Below are positions 39,549 through 47,532 of a stretch of 64,000 nucleotides of DNA, piece by piece; the first letter of the stretch is position 1; every line of letters starts with the position of its first letter. Source of the stretch: Corynebacterium kefirresidentii (GTDB lineage: Bacteria > Actinomycetota > Actinomycetes > Mycobacteriales > Mycobacteriaceae); contig NGUZ01000001.1 of the NCBI GenBank assembly GCA_002154655.1, positions 124,001 to 188,000 on the forward strand, in the 5' to 3' direction. The position numbers and the translations under genes are program-made. The notes under the pieces were generated by a model that was not told the DNA's origin, ran no database searches, and saw nothing but the letters and a program-made list of their open reading frames with translations.

Positions 39549-40739
39549 ATGGTTGCTAAGATTCGCACCACCCATGTCGGCTCGCTGCCGCGCACCCCGG
39601 AGCTCCTGGAAGCCAACCTGAAGCGCGGGGAGCTGCCGGCCGCGGAGTTCCAGGGGATTTTGGAGGCTGCGGTGGCGGACGTCGTCAAGCGGCAGCTCGA
39701 TCTGGGCCTCGATATCATTAACGAGGGTGAATACGGCCATATCACCTCGGGTGCTGTGGACTATGGTGCATGGTGGAATTACTCATTTAGCCGCCTGGGC
39801 GGGCTGACGATGACGGATACCGACCGCTGGGAATCGGCTGAGGTAGTGCGCTCCAAACCAGGGGAGCCGCGGCTGACGTCGTTTATTGATCGCCGCGACC
39901 GCGCGCTGTTCTCCGAGGCCTACAACGACCCGGATTCTGGCATCTTCACCGGTCGCGCCAAGGTGGCAAACCCAGAATTTACCGGCCCGGTAACCTACAT
40001 CGGACAAGATGAGGTCGCCGCCGATGTCCGCATGCTTGCCGACGCCCTACCCTCCGGCACCCCAGGCTTCATCGCCGCCCTTTCCCCCGGTTCGGCCGCG
40101 CGCCTTAACAACCGTTACTACGACGATGAGCACCAGCTGCTTGCCGACGTCGGCCGTGCCATGCGCACCGAGTACCAAGCCATCACTGATGCCGGGCTCA
40201 CCGTGCAATTCGATGCACCCGACCTGGCCGAGGCCTGGGACCAAATAAACCCGGAGCCAACCGTAGAGGACTTCCGTGGCTTCATTCGTGAGCGCATCGA
40301 CGTCCTTAATGATTCCATCGCCGGCCTGCCCAAGGAACAAACGCGCTTGCATATCTGCTGGGGCTCCTGGCACGGACCTCACGTTACCGACGTGCCTTTT
40401 GCGGATATCATCGAAGAAATCCTGCGCGCGGAGGTCGGCGGATTCTCTTTCGAAGCCGCGTCACCGCGTCACGCGCACGAGTGGCGCGTGTGGCAGGACC
40501 ACGCACTGCCGGAGGGCACCGTGATTTACCCAGGCGTGGTTTCGCATTCCACTAACGCGGTCGAGCATCCGCGCCTCGTGGCAGATCGCATCATCCAATT
40601 CGCCGAGGTAGTCGGCCCCGAAAACGTTATCGCGTCGACCGATTGCGGTTTGGGCGGTCGCCTGCACCCCCAGATTGCGTGGGCGAAGCTGCAATCCTTG
40701 GTAGAAGGCGCTGACATCGCTACCCGCGAACTGTTCTAA
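39549..40739 (+). CDS. Cobalamin-independent methionine synthase-like protein (MetE C-terminal domain family)
   Basis: The 396-residue protein is a stand-alone version of the MetE catalytic barrel. It starts KIRTTHVGSLPRTPELLEA, has the zinc-ligand region HICWGSWHGPH, FSFEAASPRHAHEWRVW and the late DCGLGGRLHPQIAWAKL with its Cys. It may act in methyl transfer to homocysteine or a related thiol, but lacks the MetE N-terminal half. The McbR-type site just upstream fits a sulphur-metabolism role. Two GCTTGCCGACG copies lie at 40034-40044 and 40139-40149. Confidence 0.82.
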   Translation: MVAKIRTTHVGSLPRTPELLEANLKRGELPAAEFQGILEAAVADVVKRQLDLGLDIINEGEYGHITSGAVDYGAWWNYSFSRLGGLTMTDTDRWESAEVVRSKPGEPRLTSFIDRRDRALFSEAYNDPDSGIFTGRAKVANPEFTGPVTYIGQDEVAADVRMLADALPSGTPGFIAALSPGSAARLNNRYYDDEHQLLADVGRAMRTEYQAITDAGLTVQFDAPDLAEAWDQINPEPTVEDFRGFIRERIDVLNDSIAGLPKEQTRLHICWGSWHGPHVTDVPFADIIEEILRAEVGGFSFEAASPRHAHEWRVWQDHALPEGTVIYPGVVSHSTNAVEHPRLVADRIIQFAEVVGPENVIASTDCGLGGRLHPQIAWAKLQSLVEGADIATRELF

Positions 40740-40748
40740 AAACGCCTA

Positions 40749-40785
40749 AAGCCGCTCCGAAACTCCGGAGCGGCTTAATCTGTGG
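40749..40785. terminator. Bidirectional terminator
   Basis: AAGCCGCTCCG at 40749-40759 pairs with 40766-40776. It lies between convergent genes, with T-rich sequence on the minus strand side; the + side has only TTAATCT. Confidence 0.75.
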
Positions 40786-40788
40786 CGT

Positions 40789-41274
40789 TTAGAAGCGCAC
40801 GCCCAGCTGCTTGAGGGCGTTCTTCATCGGCTCCAGCACAGCCGGGTTCACCGTGGCAACCATGTTGAAGGCCTGCAGCAGCGCAGCCACGAGGCTGGCG
40901 GCCACGGTCACCCAGCCCATGACCTCGAGGAACTTTTCGGGGGTGGAAGAGCCCCAAATAGGCAGACGCTCAAGTGCCTCGATCTGGTGCTGCTCCGCCT
41001 CCTTGGCTACGCAGTCCGGCTCCTTGGGCATTCCGGAAGAACCGTAGCCATTGGCAAGGCCCTGCATAAGCTCCTGCGGGGTGCGGGCGGAAGAACCGAG
41101 CTCGCCGCTCTCGATCTTCTTGAGGTGCTCTTCCTTGGCCTTGTCGACCTCGGCCTGGCACTCAGCCGAGATTTGCTTTGGCTGCTCTTCTGCGGCAGAA
41201 GCAGTAGCTGGTGCGACGAGGCCTGCTGCCACGGCGGTGGCGGCGACGAGGGAAATGCTAAGACGGTTGCGCAT
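40789..41274 (-). CDS. Secreted protein, function unknown
   Basis: The 161-residue protein has a clear Sec signal (residues 1-28, ending ATASA-AEE), a Lys/Glu-rich part with two Cys, and a hydrophobic helix near the C-terminus (WVTVAASLVAALLQAFNMVA). Similar short secreted proteins with a C-terminal hydrophobic stretch are common in corynebacteria, and I do not recognise a function. AAAGGAGAACC is a strong ribosome site before ATG 41274. Confidence 0.75.
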   Translation of the reverse strand: MRNRLSISLVAATAVAAGLVAPATASAAEEQPKQISAECQAEVDKAKEEHLKKIESGELGSSARTPQELMQGLANGYGSSGMPKEPDCVAKEAEQHQIEALERLPIWGSSTPEKFLEVMGWVTVAASLVAALLQAFNMVATVNPAVLEPMKNALKQLGVRF

Positions 41275-41336
41275 GGTTCTCCTTTAGAGTGAGAGGTATT
41301 AGCCTCAAATAATTTAGCAGGTAAACCACGGAAGGT

Positions 41337-43184
41337 CTATGGCAAAAGCTTGCGCACCTGTGCCGGTAGCAGTGCGTAGAACCCGTCGACGGTCTTCGGC
41401 AAGAAGCCTAACGCCCCGCCAATCAGCCCGCCCAGGCCCACCAAACCGGCGATGATTCCGACGCCGGCAGCGATGCTGCTGCCGTGACTGGAGCCATTGG
41501 GCTTAGCGGACGTGGAGGGGGAGTTGGCTGCGTCGGCAAGCAGGTCCTTGACGGAGAATACCGTGGTGGTGCCGGATACCTCGTTGCCGGCGATAAGCAG
41601 GGCATCATCGATAGGGGAGTCGGCGGCGGGGACGAAAGCTAGCCCCTCAGGGCCGAGGTCACCGGCTAGGGTCGTGGCGGCGACATCGTCTTCGTCATAG
41701 CCAACGGAAAAATCCCGGTTATTGACGTAGGTGACAAATTTTGCTTCGGCGGGGGTCGTCACATCGTAGACGAAGATGCCGCCCACACGCTCCGCGCCGA
41801 TAAAGGCGTAGGTGTGATCGCCAACCTTGCCGATGGTCAGGGCTTCTGGCTCCGGGCCCTTATTATCAGAGCGGTCATCAAAATCGGGGTCCTCATTATC
41901 GGCGTTAAAGTTCAGACCAGGAATGTCTTTGGTGATTTCCTCAAAATCCGAGCCGGAGTCGAAGACGACGTTGCCCTCGCCGTCGTAGATGCTAAAGGAA
42001 CGCGAGCCATAGGAATACAAGCTATCGAAGCAGCCCTTTTCCTCGTTCCAACCAGAAGCGTTGGATAGCTTGAGGTTGCCGGCAAACTTCTTGTCCTCGA
42101 TACCTTCAGGGAGCTCGAGGTCAGTGCAGACCTTTCCGTCTTCTACTAGGTCCTTCAGCTCCACTTCGTCGGTATAGCCACCCCAGTCGCGGGCATCGCC
42201 CTCGTTGGCGGTGGCGAAATAGGTCTGGCCCTCTGCCTCGAAAGCGCCGATGGAATCCGGCATGGACAGACCCTTGACCGGGATTGTACGCAGCTCGGCA
42301 GCGTCATCTTTATTGGAGGGATCTAAAGGCACCTGGGAGTGGTCTGCGATGTGTGCAGGCAGGACCTTTTCTACCGTGGCAGACTCGATATCGATGACCG
42401 CGATGGCGTTGTTTTCTTGCAGCGTGGCGTAGGCTTTGCCGCCCACAGAGGAAATATATTCCGGCTCGAAGTCCCGCGAGGGCAGGTTATGGTGCTCGGA
42501 AGGGCCGAAGACACGGATGGAGGGGTCAAGGTCGGCGGTGTCAAAGGCGGTGAAGTCGGCCGTGTGGACGTCGCTAAGCGTGGGTGCTGCCACGCCAGCG
42601 GGCAGGCTAATGACAGAAACGGAGCCCTCCGGATCCTTGAGATAGGCGGTGCCTTCGGCATTGAGGGCATCGGAAGGCTCACCCTCATTGGCTACGAGCG
42701 CGTGGCGGCCGTCGGCAGTCAGGTGCACGTTATCTGGCAGCGCGCCCACGCCCACGCGCCCGAGCTCCTCACCGGTTGCGGCGTTGAAAAACAGCGCCTC
42801 GCCGTTGTCGGTCTTATCCGCCTGCTGCACCGCGGCGACGGCCAAGCCATCGGGGCGCACGGCCACGGAGTTGACTTCCTTGTCACCACCGGCGGAGATG
42901 GCGCCGATCTTGTGCGGGTGGGAGGGATCGGACCCATCAAGGATGTCGACCTCGCCGGAGCGCGCATTGACGGTGAGGATGCGCTGGGACGCGGCGTGAT
43001 AAGCGACGATTTCGGCGGCCGATTTGCCCAGCACACCCGATTCATGAGAACCGATGGGGTTAAGCTGCAGCGCAGCGTTGGGCGCGGAATGCTCCAGCAC
43101 GTTATCCACGATGTGGGCGTGGGCGGCCGGGGCGCAGGCCAGGACGAGGGAGGAGGTAACGCAGAGAGAGATGCGCTTGAGCAT
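41337..43184 (-). CDS. Choice-of-anchor I family secreted protein with C-terminal anchor
   Basis: From ATG 43184 it is a 615-residue protein with a signal peptide (residues 1-24, ending AHA), then a long beta-propeller-like part with SGEVDILDGSDPSHPHKIGAI, LTADGRHALVANEGEPS, GAFEAEGQTYFATANEGDARDWGGY and GPEPEALTIGKVGDHTYAFIGAERVGGIFVYDV. This repertoire marks the choice-of-anchor I family, seen near alkaline phosphatases. The C-terminus has a Ser/Pro linker and one hydrophobic helix, so it is likely membrane-anchored; no LPXTG sorting signal is visible. ATG 43184 follows AAAGGAA. Confidence 0.82.
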   Translation of the reverse strand: MLKRISLCVTSSLVLACAPAAHAHIVDNVLEHSAPNAALQLNPIGSHESGVLGKSAAEIVAYHAASQRILTVNARSGEVDILDGSDPSHPHKIGAISAGGDKEVNSVAVRPDGLAVAAVQQADKTDNGEALFFNAATGEELGRVGVGALPDNVHLTADGRHALVANEGEPSDALNAEGTAYLKDPEGSVSVISLPAGVAAPTLSDVHTADFTAFDTADLDPSIRVFGPSEHHNLPSRDFEPEYISSVGGKAYATLQENNAIAVIDIESATVEKVLPAHIADHSQVPLDPSNKDDAAELRTIPVKGLSMPDSIGAFEAEGQTYFATANEGDARDWGGYTDEVELKDLVEDGKVCTDLELPEGIEDKKFAGNLKLSNASGWNEEKGCFDSLYSYGSRSFSIYDGEGNVVFDSGSDFEEITKDIPGLNFNADNEDPDFDDRSDNKGPEPEALTIGKVGDHTYAFIGAERVGGIFVYDVTTPAEAKFVTYVNNRDFSVGYDEDDVAATTLAGDLGPEGLAFVPAADSPIDDALLIAGNEVSGTTTVFSVKDLLADAANSPSTSAKPNGSSHGSSIAAGVGIIAGLVGLGGLIGGALGFLPKTVDGFYALLPAQVRKLLP

Positions 43185-43269
43185 AGGTATTCCTTTCTTG
43201 TGGTTATGTCCACTATTGCTAATGGAGGTAACGGTGCAACTAAAGGACAGTGAATTTCCAGTGAATGGG

Positions 43270-43275
43270 TAGACT
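43270..43275 (+). promoter_or_regulatory. -10 element for leaderless ilvA (TAGACT)
   Basis: TAGACT ends 8 bases before ATG 43284; there is no ribosome site. Confidence 0.45.
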
Positions 43276-43283
43276 GTCAAGAC

Positions 43284-44552
43284 ATGACTGATTCGACCAT
43301 CCATGCATCCGATATCCAGCAGGCGCAGGCACGGATTAGCTCGGAAATCGCCCCGACTCCGCTGCAGTATTGCGCCCGGCTGTCGGCCGAGACGGGCTGC
43401 GAGGTCTACCTCAAGCGGGAGGATCTGCAGGACGTGCGCTCCTATAAGATTCGTGGCGCGTTAAACGGGATGTCGAATCTTCCGCAAGAGCAGCGGCGCC
43501 GGGGAATTGTCACGGCCTCAGCCGGCAATCATGCGCAGGGCGTGGCTTATGCCTGCCGCACAATGGGAATCACCGGCAAGATTTTTGTGCCAGAGCCCAC
43601 GCCAATGCAAAAGCGCGACCGCATCCTGGTTCACGGCGGCGACCAAGTAGAACTGGTGGTAGTTGGTTCCAACTTCGATGAGGCAGCCGCAGCCGCGCAT
43701 GCCGACGCCGCCGAGCGCGACGCTGCCTTCATCGAGCCCTTCGACGCCCGCGATACCATCACCGGGCAGGGCACCGTAGCCGCAGAGGTTCTCGCGCAGC
43801 TTTCGGCCAAGGGCAAGTCGCCCGATGCCGTTGTCGTTCCCGTAGGAGGCGGCGGCCTGATTTCTGGCATCACCTCCTACCTGGCGGATATGGCACCGGA
43901 TACTCGGGTGGTGGGCATGGAGCCGGAAGGGGCGGCGTCGCTAAGAGCGGCGTTTGACCACGGGGGCCCAGTCACGCTGGATGCGGTCGACCCCTTTGTT
44001 GATGGCGCGGCCGTAAAGCGCTTGGGCGCGCTGCCCTATGAGATTTTGGACGCCAATCGCGAGCGCCTGAGCTTTGACACTGTGTCCGAAGGCGCGGTGT
44101 GCACGGACTTGCTCAACCTGTATCAAAATGAGGGCATCATTGCCGAGCCGGCCGGTGCATTGTCGGTGGCGGGCCTGCACCAGCTGGACCTGAAATCGGG
44201 CTCGACGGTGGTATGCGTGATTTCCGGAGGCAATAATGACGTGCTGCGCTATGCGGAAATCATGGAGCGCTCCCTAGTCCACCGGGGGCTCAAGCATTAC
44301 TTCCTGGTGAACTTCCCGCAGGAGCCCGGGCAGCTGCGCCACTTTTTGCACGAGATTTTGGGTCCAACCGATGACATCACACTCTTTGAGTATCTCAAGC
44401 GCAATAACCGGGAAACCGGTGCGGCGCTAGTGGGCCTGCAGCTCAGCCGCGCCGAGGATCTCGACGGCCTGCTGCAACGCATGGGTGAATCCAAAATTTC
44501 GGTGCAATACCTCAAGCCCGGCACCCCCGAGTATGAATTCCTCGTAGCCTAA
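43284..44552 (+). CDS. ilvA: Threonine dehydratase (deaminase) IlvA
   Basis: PLP enzyme turning threonine to 2-oxobutanoate, first step of isoleucine synthesis. The 422-residue protein has the PLP lysine in VRSYKIRGALN (Lys55), the substrate-binding SAGNHAQG, the phosphate-binding PVGGGGLISG and one C-terminal ACT-like regulatory domain (about 335-420: HYFLVNFPQEPGQLRHFL). Feedback inhibition by isoleucine is expected from the family. The stop overlaps the next start (TAATG). It pairs in function with the T-box-controlled ileS. Confidence 0.93.
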   Translation: MTDSTIHASDIQQAQARISSEIAPTPLQYCARLSAETGCEVYLKREDLQDVRSYKIRGALNGMSNLPQEQRRRGIVTASAGNHAQGVAYACRTMGITGKIFVPEPTPMQKRDRILVHGGDQVELVVVGSNFDEAAAAAHADAAERDAAFIEPFDARDTITGQGTVAAEVLAQLSAKGKSPDAVVVPVGGGGLISGITSYLADMAPDTRVVGMEPEGAASLRAAFDHGGPVTLDAVDPFVDGAAVKRLGALPYEILDANRERLSFDTVSEGAVCTDLLNLYQNEGIIAEPAGALSVAGLHQLDLKSGSTVVCVISGGNNDVLRYAEIMERSLVHRGLKHYFLVNFPQEPGQLRHFLHEILGPTDDITLFEYLKRNNRETGAALVGLQLSRAEDLDGLLQRMGESKISVQYLKPGTPEYEFLVA

Positions 44553-45190
44553 TGCAAAATTCTTATCGTCGCCCAGTAGGCCAGGTTGAACACGAAATTG
44601 AAATCAAGCGTTCCCGATTTATTACTTTGATCGGCCGCGTCACCAACGAGGAAGAGGCCCGCGCGTTTATCGACGCCGCCCGCACCCGCTTTCCCGACGC
44701 CCGCCACCACTGCTCCGCTTACATCTATCACGTCGACGGTGCAAACCCAGTGGAACGCTCCTCCGATGATGGCGAGCCCTCCGGCACTGCCGGAAAACCC
44801 ATGCTGGATGTGGTCAAAGGCTCCGGCATGCTCGATGTCTGCGCAGTGGTAGTGCGCTACTTCGGTGGCATCAAGTTAGGCGCCGGCGGCCTCGTGCATG
44901 CCTATGGTGGCGCGGTGAGTGAGGCCATGGAAAAGGTGCGTGCGGTAACCCGGGCGCGCCGGGAGCTCTATGCCGTGGAGTGCCCACATGCAACGGCCGG
45001 GCGAGTGGAGGCGGATCTGCGCGGGCGCGACTATGAGATAACCGATACCGCCTACGCGGCCGCTGTAACCTTTACTGTGGCCGTGCGCCCAGGTGGGCTG
45101 GAAGAGCTGGAAGCAACGCTGGCAGCGATCTCGCAGGGCCAGCTCGCGGCGGCAGAAGCTGGCAGCGCGTGGGTTGAGGTAGGATCCTGA
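44552..45190 (+). CDS. YigZ/IMPACT family protein
   Basis: The 212-residue protein has the UPF0029 N-terminal core: EIKRSRFITLIGRV, FPDARHHCSAYIYH, RSSDDGEPSGTAGKPML, and VVVRYFGGIKLGAGGLVHAY, with a second ferredoxin-like C-terminal domain. The family is linked to translation control in other organisms; its role in bacteria is unclear. It is coupled to ilvA and followed 2 bases later by a small membrane gene. Confidence 0.88.
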   Translation: MQNSYRRPVGQVEHEIEIKRSRFITLIGRVTNEEEARAFIDAARTRFPDARHHCSAYIYHVDGANPVERSSDDGEPSGTAGKPMLDVVKGSGMLDVCAVVVRYFGGIKLGAGGLVHAYGGAVSEAMEKVRAVTRARRELYAVECPHATAGRVEADLRGRDYEITDTAYAAAVTFTVAVRPGGLEELEATLAAISQGQLAAAEAGSAWVEVGS

Positions 45191-45192
45191 AC

Positions 45193-45432
45193 ATGAGTAT
45201 GCAGCAGCGACCGAATAACCCCATTGCGCAGCGCAAGCAGCAGGTGCGCAAACACTCCCGCAACGCCGTTGTGTGCGTGGCTGGCGGCCTCGGCGTGGGC
45301 GCAGTGCTGGGTGCGCTATCGGCTAGTTTCTGGGCCTGGATGTTGGTGGGCGCCATCGTCGCCGTAGTTGGTGGCGGCTATAACTGGCTGAAGATCCAGA
45401 AAATCGTCAACGAGAACCACAACCAATACTAG
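45193..45432 (+). CDS. Small two-helix membrane protein, function unknown
   Basis: The 79-residue protein has a basic Gln/Arg/Lys-rich N-terminus, two membrane helices (about residues 25-43 and 47-65) and a short polar tail. The first ATG at 45193 has AGGATCC upstream. I recognise no family. The stop abuts the next ATG, so it belongs to the ilvA operon. Confidence 0.65.
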   Translation: MSMQQRPNNPIAQRKQQVRKHSRNAVVCVAGGLGVGAVLGALSASFWAWMLVGAIVAVVGGGYNWLKIQKIVNENHNQY

Positions 45433-45822
45433 ATGCCGGCACCGCAACCTAGCGGCCGCCCCGTCCGGATTGATGCCTGGGTGTGGGCCGTGCGCATGTT
45501 TAAAACCCGATCCGCGGCCGCGACGGCCGTGCGCGCCGGGCACGTGAAGATAAATGGTGAAGCAGTCAAGCCCTCCCAGCAGGTGGTGCCGGGCGACCGT
45601 GTGCGTGTGTGGCGCAATCACCACGAGCATGACCTTGAGGTCTTAGCGACTGTGGCCAAGCGCGTGGGCGCACCCGTGGCGCGTACGTGCTACACGGACC
45701 ATGCGCCGCCGCCTCCACCCAAGGAGTTTATGCCGTCGGTACCCGTGCGCCCACGCGGGGCGGGACGACCGACGAAGAAGGAACGCCGCGATATGGAGAA
45801 ATTCCGCGGCGGTTTCCGGTAA
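45433..45822 (+). CDS. S4-domain RNA-binding protein (Hsp15-like)
   Basis: The 129-residue protein has an S4 domain near its start (VRIDAWVWAVRMFKTRSAAATAVRAGHVKINGEAV), the hallmark of Hsp15-type proteins that rescue stalled 50S subunits, and a basic Pro-rich tail. ATG 45433 directly follows the previous stop. The gene ends 10 bases from the convergent alarmone synthetase stop. Confidence 0.85.
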   Translation: MPAPQPSGRPVRIDAWVWAVRMFKTRSAAATAVRAGHVKINGEAVKPSQQVVPGDRVRVWRNHHEHDLEVLATVAKRVGAPVARTCYTDHAPPPPPKEFMPSVPVRPRGAGRPTKKERRDMEKFRGGFR

Positions 45823-45832
45823 GTAGCCCGAA

Positions 45833-46828
45833 TCAGTGGGCTCGCAAGGCCTTCAGGCGCGCACTAAGCCGACGCTTGCGGCCCGGTCGGTCACCGGATT
45901 CGGCGGTGGCCTCGATATGCTGCTTGCCAAATTTGTTGAGCAGCAAGTCGTCGATAAGCCGCACCTGGCCGGGACGGAAGCGGTAGCGCATGGCGTCGTG
46001 GACGTGGGCAATGGCAGTATCGTCAAGCAGCTGCTCGAGCTGGCTCAAGTGGCGCACGCCGTTTTGCTCCAATAACTCCGCCAAGAATCGGTAGTGCTCC
46101 GAGCGCGAGAGCGGGAAGCGGTTGCCCAGGATAATGGCCAGCACGCCCGGTAGGGTCTCGGCGGTAAGCTCGACGTCCCTATCGGTTTCCGTACTGGGGG
46201 CCTTGAGCGCAGCAATCTCGTCAAATTGTTGGTCCGCAAGCTCGATAAGCCCCGCGGCCAAGGTAAAGAGGCGGTCTACTTCAGGTGAGGGCGGGTTGGG
46301 CCCCTGCTTGTAGCGGATATCGTGCTCAAACTCCGCCCATGCGTGCTGCAGAACGGTGCGAATCTGCACCTCAAAGGTCCAACCTACGTAGTTCGCGAGC
46401 TCTTCCATTGCGGCAGCGCTATCTTCGGTCACGGTGAGCACGAGGTGGTGGGAGCCGTAGCCAAAGCCGCCGGAAATGCGGGTCTCGGCTGCTTTATCAA
46501 CGGAACGCTCGACTTTAAACGATTCACCAAAAACGCTCAGCGCTTCTGGAATGGCGGTGGAGTGAAACAGCGTGACCCGCACCCCCATCACATCGTGGAT
46601 CTCCTGCCACGGCTGGGGGTAGACAAAATCGCCGTTCTCGCGGCGCTTTTTGGCCTTTGCCTTAAGCGAGGGCCAAGTTTTGACGCGGGTAGAAACGCGG
46701 TCGAAGATGATACCGGCGTCATTGAGGAGATCCTCGATGGCGGTGCGGAAGTCCCCCGCAGCGGTGGGGTGGTTGCGCGCCCAGTCGTGGTACTGGTTGC
46801 TTAGCCGCGACATCCTACTTTCCGGCAT
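45833..46828 (-). CDS. RelA/SpoT-domain alarmone synthetase, single-domain type
   Basis: The 331-residue protein has the RelA/SpoT synthetase core: RVKTWPSLKAKAKKR, the acidic DVMGVRVTLFH, GFGYGSHHLVLTV and FEVQIRTVLQHAWAEFEHD. There is no HD hydrolase, TGS or ACT domain, so it is a small synthetase with an extra C-terminal part of about 100 residues. By position and type it likely corresponds to the RelS-like enzyme of C. glutamicum, which makes (p)ppGpp; I have not confirmed the match. ATG 46828 follows GAAAGGAGC. Confidence 0.88.
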   Translation of the reverse strand: MPESRMSRLSNQYHDWARNHPTAAGDFRTAIEDLLNDAGIIFDRVSTRVKTWPSLKAKAKKRRENGDFVYPQPWQEIHDVMGVRVTLFHSTAIPEALSVFGESFKVERSVDKAAETRISGGFGYGSHHLVLTVTEDSAAAMEELANYVGWTFEVQIRTVLQHAWAEFEHDIRYKQGPNPPSPEVDRLFTLAAGLIELADQQFDEIAALKAPSTETDRDVELTAETLPGVLAIILGNRFPLSRSEHYRFLAELLEQNGVRHLSQLEQLLDDTAIAHVHDAMRYRFRPGQVRLIDDLLLNKFGKQHIEATAESGDRPGRKRRLSARLKALRAH

Positions 46829-46838
46829 GGTGCTCCTT

Positions 46839-47456
46839 TCATAACTCCCGCGGGAATCCGTTAGACCATACTAGCGGGCGCGGGTGGAGCACGGTGCGAT
46901 GGTAGGGCACGCGCGCGACGGCATCGGCAGCCAGCTGGCAGGCATAGGTGTCCGGCAGGCGGGCAAAAACGAAGAGGGTGGCGGAGTCCGGGACAAGGTA
47001 GGTCAGCGAGTGCGAACGCAGGAGGCGGCGCATGTGCTTGTCCAGCACAGTAAAAGTTTCTGGGTGAGCGATCCAGGAGGAAATCGGTGCGCCGTGGGAG
47101 CGAACCTGTAGGCCCCCGAGGTGGGAGGCGGAAGAGAGCTCGCAGGCAGCCGGACGAGTCCAGAAACGCAGTCCCTGCGAATCGAGGGCGGCGCGTTGCA
47201 GGTTATGTGAGGCGTGGTTCCACGCCCGGCGCGTGGAAATGTCCATGTCTGCCAAGCCGCGGTGGCTCAGTCGGCGAAAGCTACGCTTGCCTGGAAAGAC
47301 AAGCGCCATGGACAGGCTGGGGGAGAGCTGGATGGTGGCAAGGGAATCGCAAAAGCCGTCGTCGGAAAGCCGCTGTTCTTTTAGCCAGGAACGGGCAAAG
47401 AGGGCAGGCAGCAGGTTTGCGGTGGTAGGACGCGGCGAACGCAGGGCGACGGTCAC
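46839..47456 (-). CDS. Conserved-looking protein, function unknown
   Basis: The 205-residue protein has no signal or membrane helix. It is Arg- and His-rich with Trp/Cys-containing stretches such as TRRAWNHASHNLQRAALD, FWTRPAACELSSASHLGG and GAPISSWIAHPETF. I do not recognise the family. GTG 47456 has GGAGAG about 8 bases upstream. It lies 10 bases before the alarmone synthetase gene on the same strand, so the two are probably co-transcribed. Confidence 0.6.
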   Translation of the reverse strand: MTVALRSPRPTTANLLPALFARSWLKEQRLSDDGFCDSLATIQLSPSLSMALVFPGKRSFRRLSHRGLADMDISTRRAWNHASHNLQRAALDSQGLRFWTRPAACELSSASHLGGLQVRSHGAPISSWIAHPETFTVLDKHMRRLLRSHSLTYLVPDSATLFVFARLPDTYACQLAADAVARVPYHRTVLHPRPLVWSNGFPREL

Positions 47457-47532
47457 GACGGGGCTCTCCAGTGGGGTAGGGTGCAGTCGCCTTTATTGGA
47501 CTGGAGAAACCGCCGTTTGGTTCCCGGGAAAA

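Noticed and set aside
42339..43253. + strand frame of 304 codons opposite the choice-of-anchor I gene
   Set aside because: No ribosome site and low-complexity Gly/Val-rich translation; shadow.
43266..43283. TAGACTGTCAAGAC before ilvA as a second McbR site
   Set aside because: Only one half-site matches; the GTCTA arm is absent, and TAGACT fits better as the -10 box.
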